Made by a program: the position numbers and the translations under genes
Origin: Candidatus Iainarchaeum sp.
Lineage (GTDB): Archaea > Iainarchaeota > Iainarchaeia > Iainarchaeales > GCA-2688035
NCBI GenBank assembly: GCA_017610245.1
Contig: JAFCCK010000036.1
Location: 1-8,220, forward strand
DNA: 8,220 bases
Reading direction: 5' to 3'
Part shown: positions 1 to 6,181 of the stretch, piece by piece
Position numbering within the stretch: the first letter of the stretch is position 1
Layout: each line of letters begins with the position of its first letter
The notes under the pieces: model-generated
What the model was told of the DNA's origin: nothing
Seen by the model: only the letters and a program-made list of their open reading frames with translations
Database searches by the model: none

Positions 1-537
1 GGGAGCGTAAGGTCGTGTATAAGACAGGCTGAGGAATAAACCAAAGCCGATTAAAGGATAACTTAGTTTGTAGAAAATATTTTTAACTAAGAAAAAGACC
101 AAAAAGCCGCTAACCATTATAATAATTCCTGCTATCCAAAAATAAAAGCTAAAGGGAGGATTAAAAATATTGTAAACAAATGATATTTCATATTCATTGT
201 TCACTTTCAATACATATCTTCCGTCAACAGGGTTTTTTATTACATAACCCGAGAAGGTAATGCCAGCGTCTTTGCTGCCCTCATAGATTTTGAGTCCGTC
301 AATGTCTTCACCGGTTACTTCAATTAAAGAAACTGGTTCAGGAACTTCCAACAATTCAATTTCCTCGATCTCAAGTCCAATTAAAACAAATTCCTTGCTA
401 CAACCATAAAAGCTAACACTTTCGGGAATATCAACAAAATAACATCCACGCTGCTCTACAAAAGATGCGTGGACAGAGCCCAGATTAATCCAGCATACAA
501 ATACAATGGAAAGCAAATACTTTGTTCTTAAATCCAT
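1..537 (-). CDS. signal-peptide membrane protein, last gene of the surface operon (partial, runs off left edge)
   Basis: The frame starts at an ATG (537) and stays open for 179 codons to base 1, so the C-terminus lies outside the window. I do not recognise a family. Seen in the translation: a signal-like hydrophobic segment at residues 6-24, an extracytoplasmic part of about 100 residues with Cys32 (in an RGCY motif) and Cys46, then a strongly hydrophobic helix at about 129-152 and a second at about 157-174. Both ends of the chain are therefore at the membrane with a small outer domain between. A perfect Shine-Dalgarno (AAGGAGA, 7 bases before ATG) overlaps the stop codon of the upstream gene, 12 bases away, so the gene belongs to the same operon. 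The RGCY motif also occurs in the 550-1092 product, and the paired C-terminal helices resemble those of the 1110-1784 product. Role is likely in the cell envelope (inference). Confidence 0.75.
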   Translation of the reverse strand, partial: MDLRTKYLLSIVFVCWINLGSVHASFVEQRGCYFVDIPESVSFYGCSKEFVLIGLEIEEIELLEVPEPVSLIEVTGEDIDGLKIYEGSKDAGITFSGYVIKNPVDGRYVLKVNNEYEISFVYNIFNPPFSFYFWIAGIIIMVSGFLVFFLVKNIFYKLSYPLIGFGLFLSLSYTRPYAP

Positions 538-544
538 ATTTTAA

Positions 545-551
545 TCTCCTT
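545..551 (-). promoter_or_regulatory. Shine-Dalgarno site overlapping upstream stop codon
   Basis: On the minus strand the sequence reads TAAGGAGATTAAAATATG: the TAA stop of the preceding gene shares two bases with AAGGAGA, which lies 7 bases before the ATG at 537. This fixes the start of the leftmost gene and implies translational linkage between the two. Confidence 0.8.
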
Positions 552-1092
552 AATTTTTATCTTTTAAGTATGCACATATTGTAGGATAAGTGTCTGCTCC
601 CTCTGTAGCATTGATTAGAAGATAAGTTCCTTGCTTTATTTCCTTGCGAAGATCTATTAGTAACATTTTATCACTTTCAGTGCACTTTTCATTGGCATTT
701 GATGTGAATACAGTATCTGCTGAGATGCCCAAGCATTTTCTTATGCTGAAGACATTTCCCCCTGTATGTTGGTAGGTAAGTAAATCACAAGCATCTCGTG
801 GTGTACCGCAATAACTGTTACAAACTTCGGCTTTGGTTACTCTTTCTATTGAAATTTCTTCTCTGCTTGGTTCATAACATCCCCTAAATTCAAAATCAAT
901 TGTTTGTTGAGTTTTTTGTATTACTGCGGCTTCTATTTTTGTTTTCATTTCCTCTAGCTTGCCTTCAATTTGGCTATAGCACTGAACAAGCCTTGGCGAA
1001 GGTGGTGGTGGGAGTGTCATTACAAAATAAAACAAAACTGCGATAGAAATCAAAGCCAGAAAGCCAACCAAAACAATCAATTCTTTCTTCAT
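550..1092 (-). CDS. small cysteine-rich protein with N-terminal membrane anchor, surface operon
   Basis: A 180-residue protein of no family I recognise. Residues 4-26 form one membrane helix (uncleaved anchor or signal peptide), followed by a proline run at 28-31, a charged helical segment at about 41-62, and an outer domain with eight cysteines (38, 72, 91, 95, 102, 120, 137, 173). The even number suggests disulfides outside the cell (inference). The ATG at 1092 follows the stop of the upstream gene by 17 bases, and the next gene begins 12 bases after this stop, so it is cotranscribed. Its first ten residues (MKKELIVLVG) nearly match those of the upstream gene (MNKSLIVLVG), and both contain QTI followed by a CN(S/A)xC motif, so the two are probably diverged relatives. 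The upstream region has only a weak GGTTGA-type ribosome site. Confidence 0.8.
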   Translation of the reverse strand: MKKELIVLVGFLALISIAVLFYFVMTLPPPPSPRLVQCYSQIEGKLEEMKTKIEAAVIQKTQQTIDFEFRGCYEPSREEISIERVTKAEVCNSYCGTPRDACDLLTYQHTGGNVFSIRKCLGISADTVFTSNANEKCTESDKMLLIDLRKEIKQGTYLLINATEGADTYPTICAYLKDKN

Positions 1093-1109
1093 CTTGAATC
1101 AACCTTCAT

Positions 1110-1784
1110 TCATACACTTATATACATCACACTTAACTGGCTTATCCAATATAATATTAAAAATAAAATACCAGCCAGGATTACGAAAACGCCTGTAATT
1201 TTCCGTTTCTTATTTAAAATTAAAATTGCAACTCCTGCTATCACTAAAACTATTCCTATGATTAGAAGGGAATTCAATACCCCTCTAGAAATTAATACCA
1301 CGGTCTCCCCTTCCACATCTCTTTTTAGGGTTATTAAACAGCATCTGATTTCACTGCATAACGCATTGCAATTTTGAACAGTACTTCCCTCTTCAAGGCC
1401 ATGACTTTGAACCAATTGAATTAATTCTTCTTTGTTTTTCCCGCATGTCGCCGTGATTTTAACGCCTTTTGAAATGTCTCCCTTAAATTTAATTGTCTGT
1501 GCCGCTTCTGATTTTATTAATTCAAAGTCTTCACTTTCTTGGAATTCTCCCAAGCTCATGCAAATTTGGTCTGAGCTTAAAGGAAGATCCTCTGCCAGAC
1601 TTTTTGTGTTTAGTAGGCTGTCCGGTAAAAATGCCGCATTCTTCGTGTTTAGTGTTCCCGGTTCATTTATCGAATCCATTAAAAGCTCTACTGACGCAGT
1701 ATCAGCAGTAACAATGAAGGCAAACCCACTGCTCGCAAAAAACAAAGACAGAATTCCAACCAAAACAATCAAACTTTTATTCAT
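1110..1784 (-). CDS. secreted cysteine-containing protein with C-terminal two-helix membrane hairpin, surface operon
   Basis: A 224-residue protein, family not recognised. Layout: signal peptide about 1-24 (MNKSLIVLVG then a hydrophobic run ending near SSGFA); outer region about 25-168 with Cys75, Cys114, and the cluster C139-N-A-L-C143-x4-C148-C149; membrane helix about 170-190; a basic turn NKKRK at 191-195; second membrane helix about 197-215; short tail. The basic turn between the helices should lie in the cytoplasm by the positive-inside rule, which puts the large N-terminal part outside. The ATG at 1784 is fixed by a near-consensus Shine-Dalgarno, GGAGATGA, six bases away. It lies 28 bases after the big surface-protein gene and 17 before the next, so it is the second gene of the operon. 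It shares N-terminus and Cys motif with its downstream neighbour and the terminal hairpin with the leftmost gene. Confidence 0.8.
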   Translation of the reverse strand: MNKSLIVLVGILSLFFASSGFAFIVTADTASVELLMDSINEPGTLNTKNAAFLPDSLLNTKSLAEDLPLSSDQICMSLGEFQESEDFELIKSEAAQTIKFKGDISKGVKITATCGKNKEELIQLVQSHGLEEGSTVQNCNALCSEIRCCLITLKRDVEGETVVLISRGVLNSLLIIGIVLVIAGVAILILNKKRKITGVFVILAGILFLILYWISQLSVMYISV

Positions 1785-1790
1785 TTTACA

Positions 1791-1798
1791 TCATCTCC
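1791..1798 (-). promoter_or_regulatory. strong Shine-Dalgarno site
   Basis: The minus strand reads GGAGATGATGTAAAATG. GGAGATGA differs by one base from the archaeal consensus GGAGGTGA and sits six bases before the ATG at 1784. It makes this start secure and contrasts with the leaderless genes elsewhere in the window. Confidence 0.8.
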
Positions 1799-1812
1799 TT
1801 TTTTCATTTTTC

Positions 1813-3936
1813 TCATGTTGTATATTCATTCGGCGGATAGAAATCAACAATTGTTTCATCTTCGATAGAAACGGTTTGGGTTTCTGTCCAGCCGTTGTAA
1901 TTTATGCTTACATCAATGGCCTCAAGCGGTGGTCCGGTGTTGATTACTTTCACTCTTACGACTGTTGCTTTCCCTGCCACCAGCGGAACATCCTCAACCA
2001 CCTGGATTGGCTTAATCCACTCAATGTACAAATCGGCTGACCTGACAGTATAGTTGATGCTGTCGGTATAGGGCTGGTCGAGGTAGCTTGTTTTTACTGT
2101 TAGGGTGTATGCTCCAAATTCAGAGGGGGCAGCTGTTTGGAAGCTGTAAGACATTGCTTCTCTATTTACCATGATTGGAATCCAGGGGTCTGAATCCTTT
2201 AACCTGTATTCAATCTGCAGGGTTGCTGGGAGCTCTGTCTCGCTCCAGCTCTCGTCCTTGAAGGAGAAAATGACATTCATCGGCTCGCCTTCATAAAATG
2301 AAGCTCCCTCCGGGGGGGAGGTTATTTCAAGGCTTGGCTGGTAGTGGAAGCCTTCAGCCAGGGAGAGGTGGTGATTCCAATATGAATCGGTTTCGGTAAA
2401 GCCAATCTTAACCCTGCCCATGGGGGTTAGTGGTATTGCTGCCCTTTCATCAAACCAGCCTCCGCTGTAAGTGTCATCTATGGTTGTAAATGTTGGGTGT
2501 GCGCTAAACTCCTTGCTGCCATCTGCTTCTATTGATACGTCAACCCAGTAAGCTTCGCCTGTGTCGGTGTAATACCAATCCCAGTGTGAGGAGAGGTACC
2601 CGTATTGTACGCCCTCAAATTTCTGGGGCTGCACATAAACCCTGAGTGTTCTTTGTGAAGGGATGTTGTTTCTCATTGCGATAGTGAATAAGTCTGGGCT
2701 CAGGATTCTTGCTGGGGCAAATGCCCATACTCCTTCCATTGAAATGTTTGTGTCGCCCAGTGTATTTCCCTCTGGGCCCCAAGGAGGCAGGCTGGAGTAC
2801 ATGGAATTGGCAAAGTGATATTCGTCATTATCGCCGGTTGAAAGTGATTCTACTTTAAATATTACATTCGCTGCATTATAGCCACCATCATATCCAGTTA
2901 CAGTGAATTCAAAGTCAAGTTTCTTGGTTTCAGAAGGGTTTAAAGTGAGGGCTTGGTTCTGGTCTGCACCCAGCGGCTCCCATTCCTTAGTGATTGAAGT
3001 AATCATCCCGAAGAACGAGTTAATTATAATATACCAGCCTTTTGGCTGGGCATTTACCCTAATTTGTTGAGGTTGGTCTAGATTGTTTTTTACTACGACA
3101 GTAAATCGTGTGGGATTGCCATTTGCCCAAATTCTGCCATTTAAATAGGCACCAACAATCTCAACCGACGCAGGCTCTTCGGGTGAAGGTATTCCCCTCC
3201 CTGCTTGGCCATCTAATGAGCGGTAGAACTCCCAGGCTGTTCTAATGCTGTTGATTGCATCCATTAAATTGCCCTGGGAAAGGAATAGTTCTGCCTGGTC
3301 AAGGTTTTCATTTATCGAATCAATATATTTACTGCCCAGGGGTTTTGTCCACTCTTTGCGGCTTATTCCTTCCCTGATTTCACTTATTTTTTCAACAAGC
3401 CGTTCTGTTGCTTCACTTTCGGTTAGTTCGTTATACTCAACTCTGGCAATATTGGCATTCCCATCAAAAGACAATGCATCACTCTGGCAAGAATCATCAG
3501 CACAGCTGTCCGCAGGTGGTTCATCGGGCTCATCTTCTCCGCCTGGAGGCTCCCCAGATGGTTCTTCATCTTGTGAAGCATTTGTATCATCTGCTGTAAA
3601 AGAACTTTGTCCATTGCTGGAGGAATCCTGTGGAATAAAACTCCCTCCGCCGCCTCCGCCACCGCCACCGCCGCCTCTTCTGGGCATACCTGGCTCTTCT
3701 GTTTCATCAAATTCGCTCTGTTGTTCCCCTCCGGAAACAGTGCTACCTTCGCCAGCTGGGGAATCGGTTATGGAGGCATATTCTGTTTGACCTGATTCAA
3801 GCAAAACATCTTCGCCGCTCGTTCCGCTAGCGGCGGGCAGGGAAGCCAAAAATGTCTGGGGCAAGCCGCTTAAGGCAGAGGCTGCTGCAACCACTCCAAT
3901 GATTATTAGGATTGAAAGAATCTTGGTTGAATTCAT
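1813..3936 (-). CDS. large secreted surface protein: acidic poly-Gly hinge plus Ig-like/CARDB-type domains
   Basis: Numbering from the ATG at 3936 (707 residues). Signal peptide about 1-22 (MNSTKILSI, a hydrophobic core, then AAASA). Residues about 38-156 are low-complexity, rich in Ser, Gly, Glu, Asp and Pro, with eleven glycines at 88-98 and a Cys pair at 145/150. Residues about 172-243 are helical and charged. After that come beta-rich modules at about 257-365, 395-530 and 534-632 (the last opening with an ITSPPEGASFYEGEP pattern typical of Ig-like surface repeats), and a CARDB-like start at 635-707 (DLYIEW...VAGKATVVRVKVINTG). CARDB modules are adhesive or structural domains of prokaryotic surface proteins. 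No C-terminal membrane helix is present and the last module ends early. It is the first gene of the operon. A TTG at 3945 in frame could extend it by three residues (MGG), but the ATG gives a normal signal peptide. Ligand unknown. Confidence 0.85.
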   Translation of the reverse strand: MNSTKILSILIIIGVVAAASALSGLPQTFLASLPAASGTSGEDVLLESGQTEYASITDSPAGEGSTVSGGEQQSEFDETEEPGMPRRGGGGGGGGGGGSFIPQDSSSNGQSSFTADDTNASQDEEPSGEPPGGEDEPDEPPADSCADDSCQSDALSFDGNANIARVEYNELTESEATERLVEKISEIREGISRKEWTKPLGSKYIDSINENLDQAELFLSQGNLMDAINSIRTAWEFYRSLDGQAGRGIPSPEEPASVEIVGAYLNGRIWANGNPTRFTVVVKNNLDQPQQIRVNAQPKGWYIIINSFFGMITSITKEWEPLGADQNQALTLNPSETKKLDFEFTVTGYDGGYNAANVIFKVESLSTGDNDEYHFANSMYSSLPPWGPEGNTLGDTNISMEGVWAFAPARILSPDLFTIAMRNNIPSQRTLRVYVQPQKFEGVQYGYLSSHWDWYYTDTGEAYWVDVSIEADGSKEFSAHPTFTTIDDTYSGGWFDERAAIPLTPMGRVKIGFTETDSYWNHHLSLAEGFHYQPSLEITSPPEGASFYEGEPMNVIFSFKDESWSETELPATLQIEYRLKDSDPWIPIMVNREAMSYSFQTAAPSEFGAYTLTVKTSYLDQPYTDSINYTVRSADLYIEWIKPIQVVEDVPLVAGKATVVRVKVINTGPPLEAIDVSINYNGWTETQTVSIEDETIVDFYPPNEYTT
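3643..3675 (-). repeat. (GGN)11 poly-glycine codon repeat
   Basis: Eleven consecutive glycine codons inside the surface-protein gene, using GGC, GGT, GGA and GGG. It lies in the middle of an acidic, probably disordered segment, so it would act as a flexible hinge. Mixed third bases should limit slippage, but copy number could still vary between strains. Confidence 0.8.
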
Positions 3937-3969
3937 ACCCCCCAACCAATAGAGCTCTTAGGCATAACC

Positions 3970-3977
3970 AAATAAAA
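3970..3977 (-). promoter_or_regulatory. possible TATA box of the surface-protein operon
   Basis: On the minus strand TTTTATTT lies in an A/T-rich run about 37 bases before the ATG at 3936. Transcription starting about 26 bases downstream would give a leader of roughly ten bases that contains a GGTTGGGGGG run as a possible ribosome site. The match to the archaeal TATA consensus is weak. Confidence 0.3.
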
Positions 3978-4002
3978 CCATATCCCTTAAACAATTTTGA
4001 TT

Positions 4003-4013
4003 GCGAATTTCGC
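4003..4013. promoter_or_regulatory. 11-base odd palindrome in divergent promoter region
   Basis: GCGAA-T-TTCGC lies between the two divergent genes, roughly midway between the candidate TATA boxes on each strand. With a one-base centre it cannot fold as a hairpin, so if functional it would be a protein-binding site. An 11-base palindrome can arise by chance. Confidence 0.25.
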
Positions 4014-4028
4014 CCTTTTTGGATTAAA

Positions 4029-4036
4029 TTTTAAAG
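4029..4036 (+). promoter_or_regulatory. possible TATA box of asd
   Basis: TTTTAAAG within an A/T-rich run, centred about 33 bases before the ATG at 4066. It would give a leader of about seven bases. It lies inside the in-frame extension that starts at the TTG at 3997, which argues against that longer start. Confidence 0.35.
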
Positions 4037-4065
4037 CTTTTCAGATTGAGATTCTTGGGATTGGT

Positions 4066-5106
4066 ATGGAAAAAACAAAGGTTGGAGTGCTGGGAGCGAC
4101 TGGCGCTGTTGGGCAGAGGTTCATTCAGCTGCTTGAGGGGCATCCTTATTTTGACGTAACGGAATTGGCTGCAAGCGAGAGGAGCGCGGGAAAGCCCTAC
4201 AGGGAAGCTGTTGAAGGGAGATGGAAATTGAGCGCGGATATCCCGGAGTATGCAAGGGAGATGGTTGTGAAGGGGTGCAAGGCAGACCTTGATTGCGAGC
4301 TGGTTTTTGGCGCGTTGGATAGTAGTGTGGCAGGGCCTATTGAGACAGCATTTGCTGAAGCTGGCTACTTTGTGGTGAGCAACAGCAAGAACCATCGCTT
4401 TGATGAGGATGTGCCGCTAATGAGTGCTGAGGTAAATCCGGAGCACTTGAAGCTGCTGGAGAGGCAGAAAACAAGGGGGAAAATTGTTACGAACAGCAAC
4501 TGCACAATAATGGGAGTGACAATTACCTTGAAGCCGCTGCTTGATAAGTTTGGGCTGGAGGGGGTAATGCTGTTCAGCATGCAGGCAATCTCTGGGGCGG
4601 GCTATCCAGGAGTGCCGAGCATGGATATTCAGGGGAATGTGATTCCCTTTATTGGCGGGGAGGAGGAGAAGTGCGAAATAGAGCCCTTGAAAGTTCTGGG
4701 AAAATTGGGAGAAAAGGGCATAGAGAATGCTCCCTTTAAGATAAGCTCACACTGCAATAGGGTTCCTGTGTATGATGGGCACACTGTGTGCGTTTCAGTG
4801 AAGCTCAAGGAGAAGGCGAGTGTTGAAGAGTTTAAGAAGGCTATGGCTGAATTTAAGGGAGAGCCGCAGAAGCTGAAATTGCCGAGCGCGCCGGAGAGAC
4901 CGATTATTGTGAGGGAGGAGCCTGATAGGCCGCAGCCCCGCTTGGATTTGATGGAGGGGAAGGGTATGGCAACCACTGTTGGAAGGGTTAGGGAAGACCC
5001 ATTGATGGATTTCAAGTATGTAACGCTGAGCCATAATACCATTAGGGGTGCTGCAGGGGCGGCTGTGCTGAATGCGGAGCTCATGAAGGCAAGGGGGCTT
5101 ATTTAG
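4066..5106 (+). CDS. asd: aspartate-semialdehyde dehydrogenase
   Basis: Converts aspartyl phosphate to aspartate semialdehyde with NADPH in the cytoplasm, the branch-point step to threonine, methionine and lysine or diaminopimelate. The 346-residue product has the usual length for the archaeal/fungal type. Visible features: the nucleotide-binding loop GATGAVG at 10-16; the NSNCT motif with catalytic Cys146; the substrate-binding stretch NRVPVYDGHT with Arg232 and catalytic His239; and the C-terminal helix segment with NTIRGAAGAAVLNAE near 324-338. I chose the ATG at 4066 because the frame back to TTG (3997) adds 23 residues the family lacks and includes the likely promoter. There is no pathway partner beside it, so it appears to be a single-gene unit, divergent from the surface operon. 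Its G+C content is clearly higher than that of the modules to its right. No key residue is missing. Related malonyl-CoA reductases share the fold, but the dehydrogenase is by far the likelier call. Confidence 0.95.
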   Translation: MEKTKVGVLGATGAVGQRFIQLLEGHPYFDVTELAASERSAGKPYREAVEGRWKLSADIPEYAREMVVKGCKADLDCELVFGALDSSVAGPIETAFAEAGYFVVSNSKNHRFDEDVPLMSAEVNPEHLKLLERQKTRGKIVTNSNCTIMGVTITLKPLLDKFGLEGVMLFSMQAISGAGYPGVPSMDIQGNVIPFIGGEEEKCEIEPLKVLGKLGEKGIENAPFKISSHCNRVPVYDGHTVCVSVKLKEKASVEEFKKAMAEFKGEPQKLKLPSAPERPIIVREEPDRPQPRLDLMEGKGMATTVGRVREDPLMDFKYVTLSHNTIRGAAGAAVLNAELMKARGLI

Positions 5107-5124
5107 CAAACTGCCAAAATACAC

Positions 5125-5143
5125 TTGTTTATTATATTATAAC
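5125..5143 (+). repeat. upstream imperfect copy of the MNT operator-like sequence
   Basis: TTGTTTATTATATTATAAC matches the sequence at 5176-5194 (TTGTTCATTATATTGAACA) at 14 of 19 positions, 13 of the first 14. The two copies start 51 bases apart on either side of the TATA box. They could be two binding sites for the same regulator, but low A/T complexity makes chance similarity possible. Confidence 0.4.
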
Positions 5144-5158
5144 GAAACTTGATAACGT

Positions 5159-5172
5159 TATATTTAAATATA
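5159..5172 (+). promoter_or_regulatory. palindromic TATA box of the MNT-HEPN operon
   Basis: TATATTTAAATATA is a perfect 14-base palindrome and contains an archaeal TATA-like core TTTAAATA (5163-5170). Its centre is about 28 bases before the ATG at 5194, so the transcript would be leaderless or nearly so. This placement supports that ATG over the TTG at 5149, which lies upstream of the box. Confidence 0.6.
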
Positions 5173-5176
5173 CAAT

Positions 5177-5194
5177 TGTTCATTATATTGAACA
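5177..5194. promoter_or_regulatory. 18-bp inverted repeat, likely operator at the MNT start
   Basis: TGTTCA-TTATAT-TGAACA has perfect six-base arms and a six-base A/T spacer. It lies between the TATA box and the first base of the start codon, over the expected transcription start. A dimeric regulator bound here would block initiation. The obvious candidate is the winged helix at the N-terminus of the protein encoded immediately downstream (inference). Confidence 0.5.
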
Positions 5195-5742
5195 TGCTTG
5201 AACAGTATGTAATTGTGAAAGCCGTTCAGGAAGTTACTTCCAAACCAAATAAAAGCTTTTCAGTTAGGGGGCTGGCCAAAGCCATTGGAATAAGTCCTGG
5301 AGCATCGGGAACTGCTTTTGAATACATGAAAAAGAAAAATATTGTAACCCTAAAGATAGTTGGTAAAACTTACCAGTACAAAGCAAATCTGGAGAATCCT
5401 TTATGCAGGCAGTGGAAAATACTGTTCAATCTTGACCAATTGGCTGATTCTGGAATTGTTGAACAAATAGTGGAAAAAATCCCAAATCTGCTGTCGGTGC
5501 TCTTGTATGGCAGCTTTGCCAAAGGAACAAATGACGAAAAAAGCGATGTTGATTTGTTGGTTATTACACAAAAGCCAGTGAAAATCAGTTTTAGGTTGGG
5601 GGAGAAAATTAAGCGAGAAACTAACCTCACAATCTTTTCTTTAAGTGAGTGGAAAAAAAAGGCTGCAAAAGACAAGGTTTTTTACGAAAACATCATTTAT
5701 GACTCAATCGTTTTGCATGGCGAAAGGCCTGTGGTGCTATGA
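5194..5742 (+). CDS. winged-helix/MNT nucleotidyltransferase fusion, antitoxin of MNT-HEPN module
   Basis: A 182-residue protein. Residues about 1-65 look like a winged helix (recognition region near SVRGLAKAIGISPGASGTAFEYM). Residues about 95-180 are a minimal nucleotidyltransferase domain with the signature G106-S107-x10-D118-V-D120 (GSFAKGTNDEKSDVD). In studied MntA-HepT pairs the transferase AMPylates the HEPN toxin and silences it. Here the third carboxylate usual in this fold is not evident: the expected strand reads NLTIFS, as in many archaeal family members. The extra DNA-binding domain suggests it also represses its own operon, which fits the inverted repeat at its start. Its stop overlaps the HEPN start as ATGA, so the two are translationally coupled. 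I chose the ATG at 5194 from TATA spacing. Composition is A/T-rich compared with asd, which suggests acquisition by transfer. Confidence 0.85.
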   Translation: MLEQYVIVKAVQEVTSKPNKSFSVRGLAKAIGISPGASGTAFEYMKKKNIVTLKIVGKTYQYKANLENPLCRQWKILFNLDQLADSGIVEQIVEKIPNLLSVLLYGSFAKGTNDEKSDVDLLVITQKPVKISFRLGEKIKRETNLTIFSLSEWKKKAAKDKVFYENIIYDSIVLHGERPVVL

Positions 5743-6164
5743 ACCTTGAAGATTGCTTAAGAGAAGGTTTGCTAGTTGAAATAAAGCCTGATTCCAGGAA
5801 GGCAGAAGCTTCAATTAAAATGGCTGAACACAAGCTTGAAACGGCTGAAAAAGAATTTAAATACAAAATTTTTGAAAGCGCAATAATAAGTGCCTACGCA
5901 TCAATGTTCCACTCTGCAAGAGCACTTCTATTCAAAGATGGTTACAAAGAACGCAGCCATTATGCAGTGTGGGTTTTTGTAAATGAAAAATATTCAGATA
6001 AAATTGAGAAAAAGTATTTAAACGAACTGAATTCGCTCAGGCTCCAAAGGCACGAGCTGATGTATGGGCTTGAAAAAAGCGATGAAGCGCAAGAAAGTGA
6101 AACTGGGTCAGCCATCCAGCTGGCGCAGGGTTTTCTTAAAACAGTTCAAAGAATCGTTAAATAA
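5739..6164 (+). CDS. HEPN-domain protein, probable toxin of MNT-HEPN module
   Basis: A 141-residue, all-helical protein of the HEPN family, at the usual full length. Diagnostic stretch: SAYASMFHSARALLFKDGY (51-69) followed by KERSHY (70-75), typical of archaeal HEPN proteins paired with minimal nucleotidyltransferases. HEPN toxins of this kind are RNases using an Arg-His motif, usually R-x4-6-H, and in HepT R-x4-H-x-Y. The corresponding site here reads R101-L-Q-R104-H105-E-L-M-Y109, that is R-x3-H-x3-Y, a variant spacing. Activity is therefore less certain; it could also be a non-RNase partner. The start ATG shares four bases with the upstream stop (ATGA), and a GTGGTG stretch just before may serve as ribosome site. 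Its stop lies 17 bases from that of the convergent V4R gene, with no terminator visible between them. Confidence 0.85.
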   Translation: MNLEDCLREGLLVEIKPDSRKAEASIKMAEHKLETAEKEFKYKIFESAIISAYASMFHSARALLFKDGYKERSHYAVWVFVNEKYSDKIEKKYLNELNSLRLQRHELMYGLEKSDEAQESETGSAIQLAQGFLKTVQRIVK

Positions 6165-6181
6165 AGCAAATGATGTGATAA

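Noticed and set aside
1432..2040. Plus-strand frame of 202 codons
   Set aside because: It crosses two well-supported minus-strand genes and their ribosome site, and shows no recognisable protein pattern.
3245..3790. Plus-strand frame with a poly-proline run
   Set aside because: It is the antisense shadow of the poly-glycine surface protein; its low-complexity content mirrors the real gene.
3997..4065. In-frame TTG extension of asd by 23 residues
   Set aside because: The added sequence is not part of the family, contains the likely promoter, and the ATG at 4066 gives the normal N-terminus just before the nucleotide-binding strand.
4629..5084. Minus-strand frame inside asd
   Set aside because: Fully antisense to a gene with all catalytic motifs; Ser/Leu-rich shadow.
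5149..5193. In-frame TTG start of the MNT gene
   Set aside because: It lies upstream of the TATA box and within the operator-like sequences; the ATG at 5194 has correct spacing.
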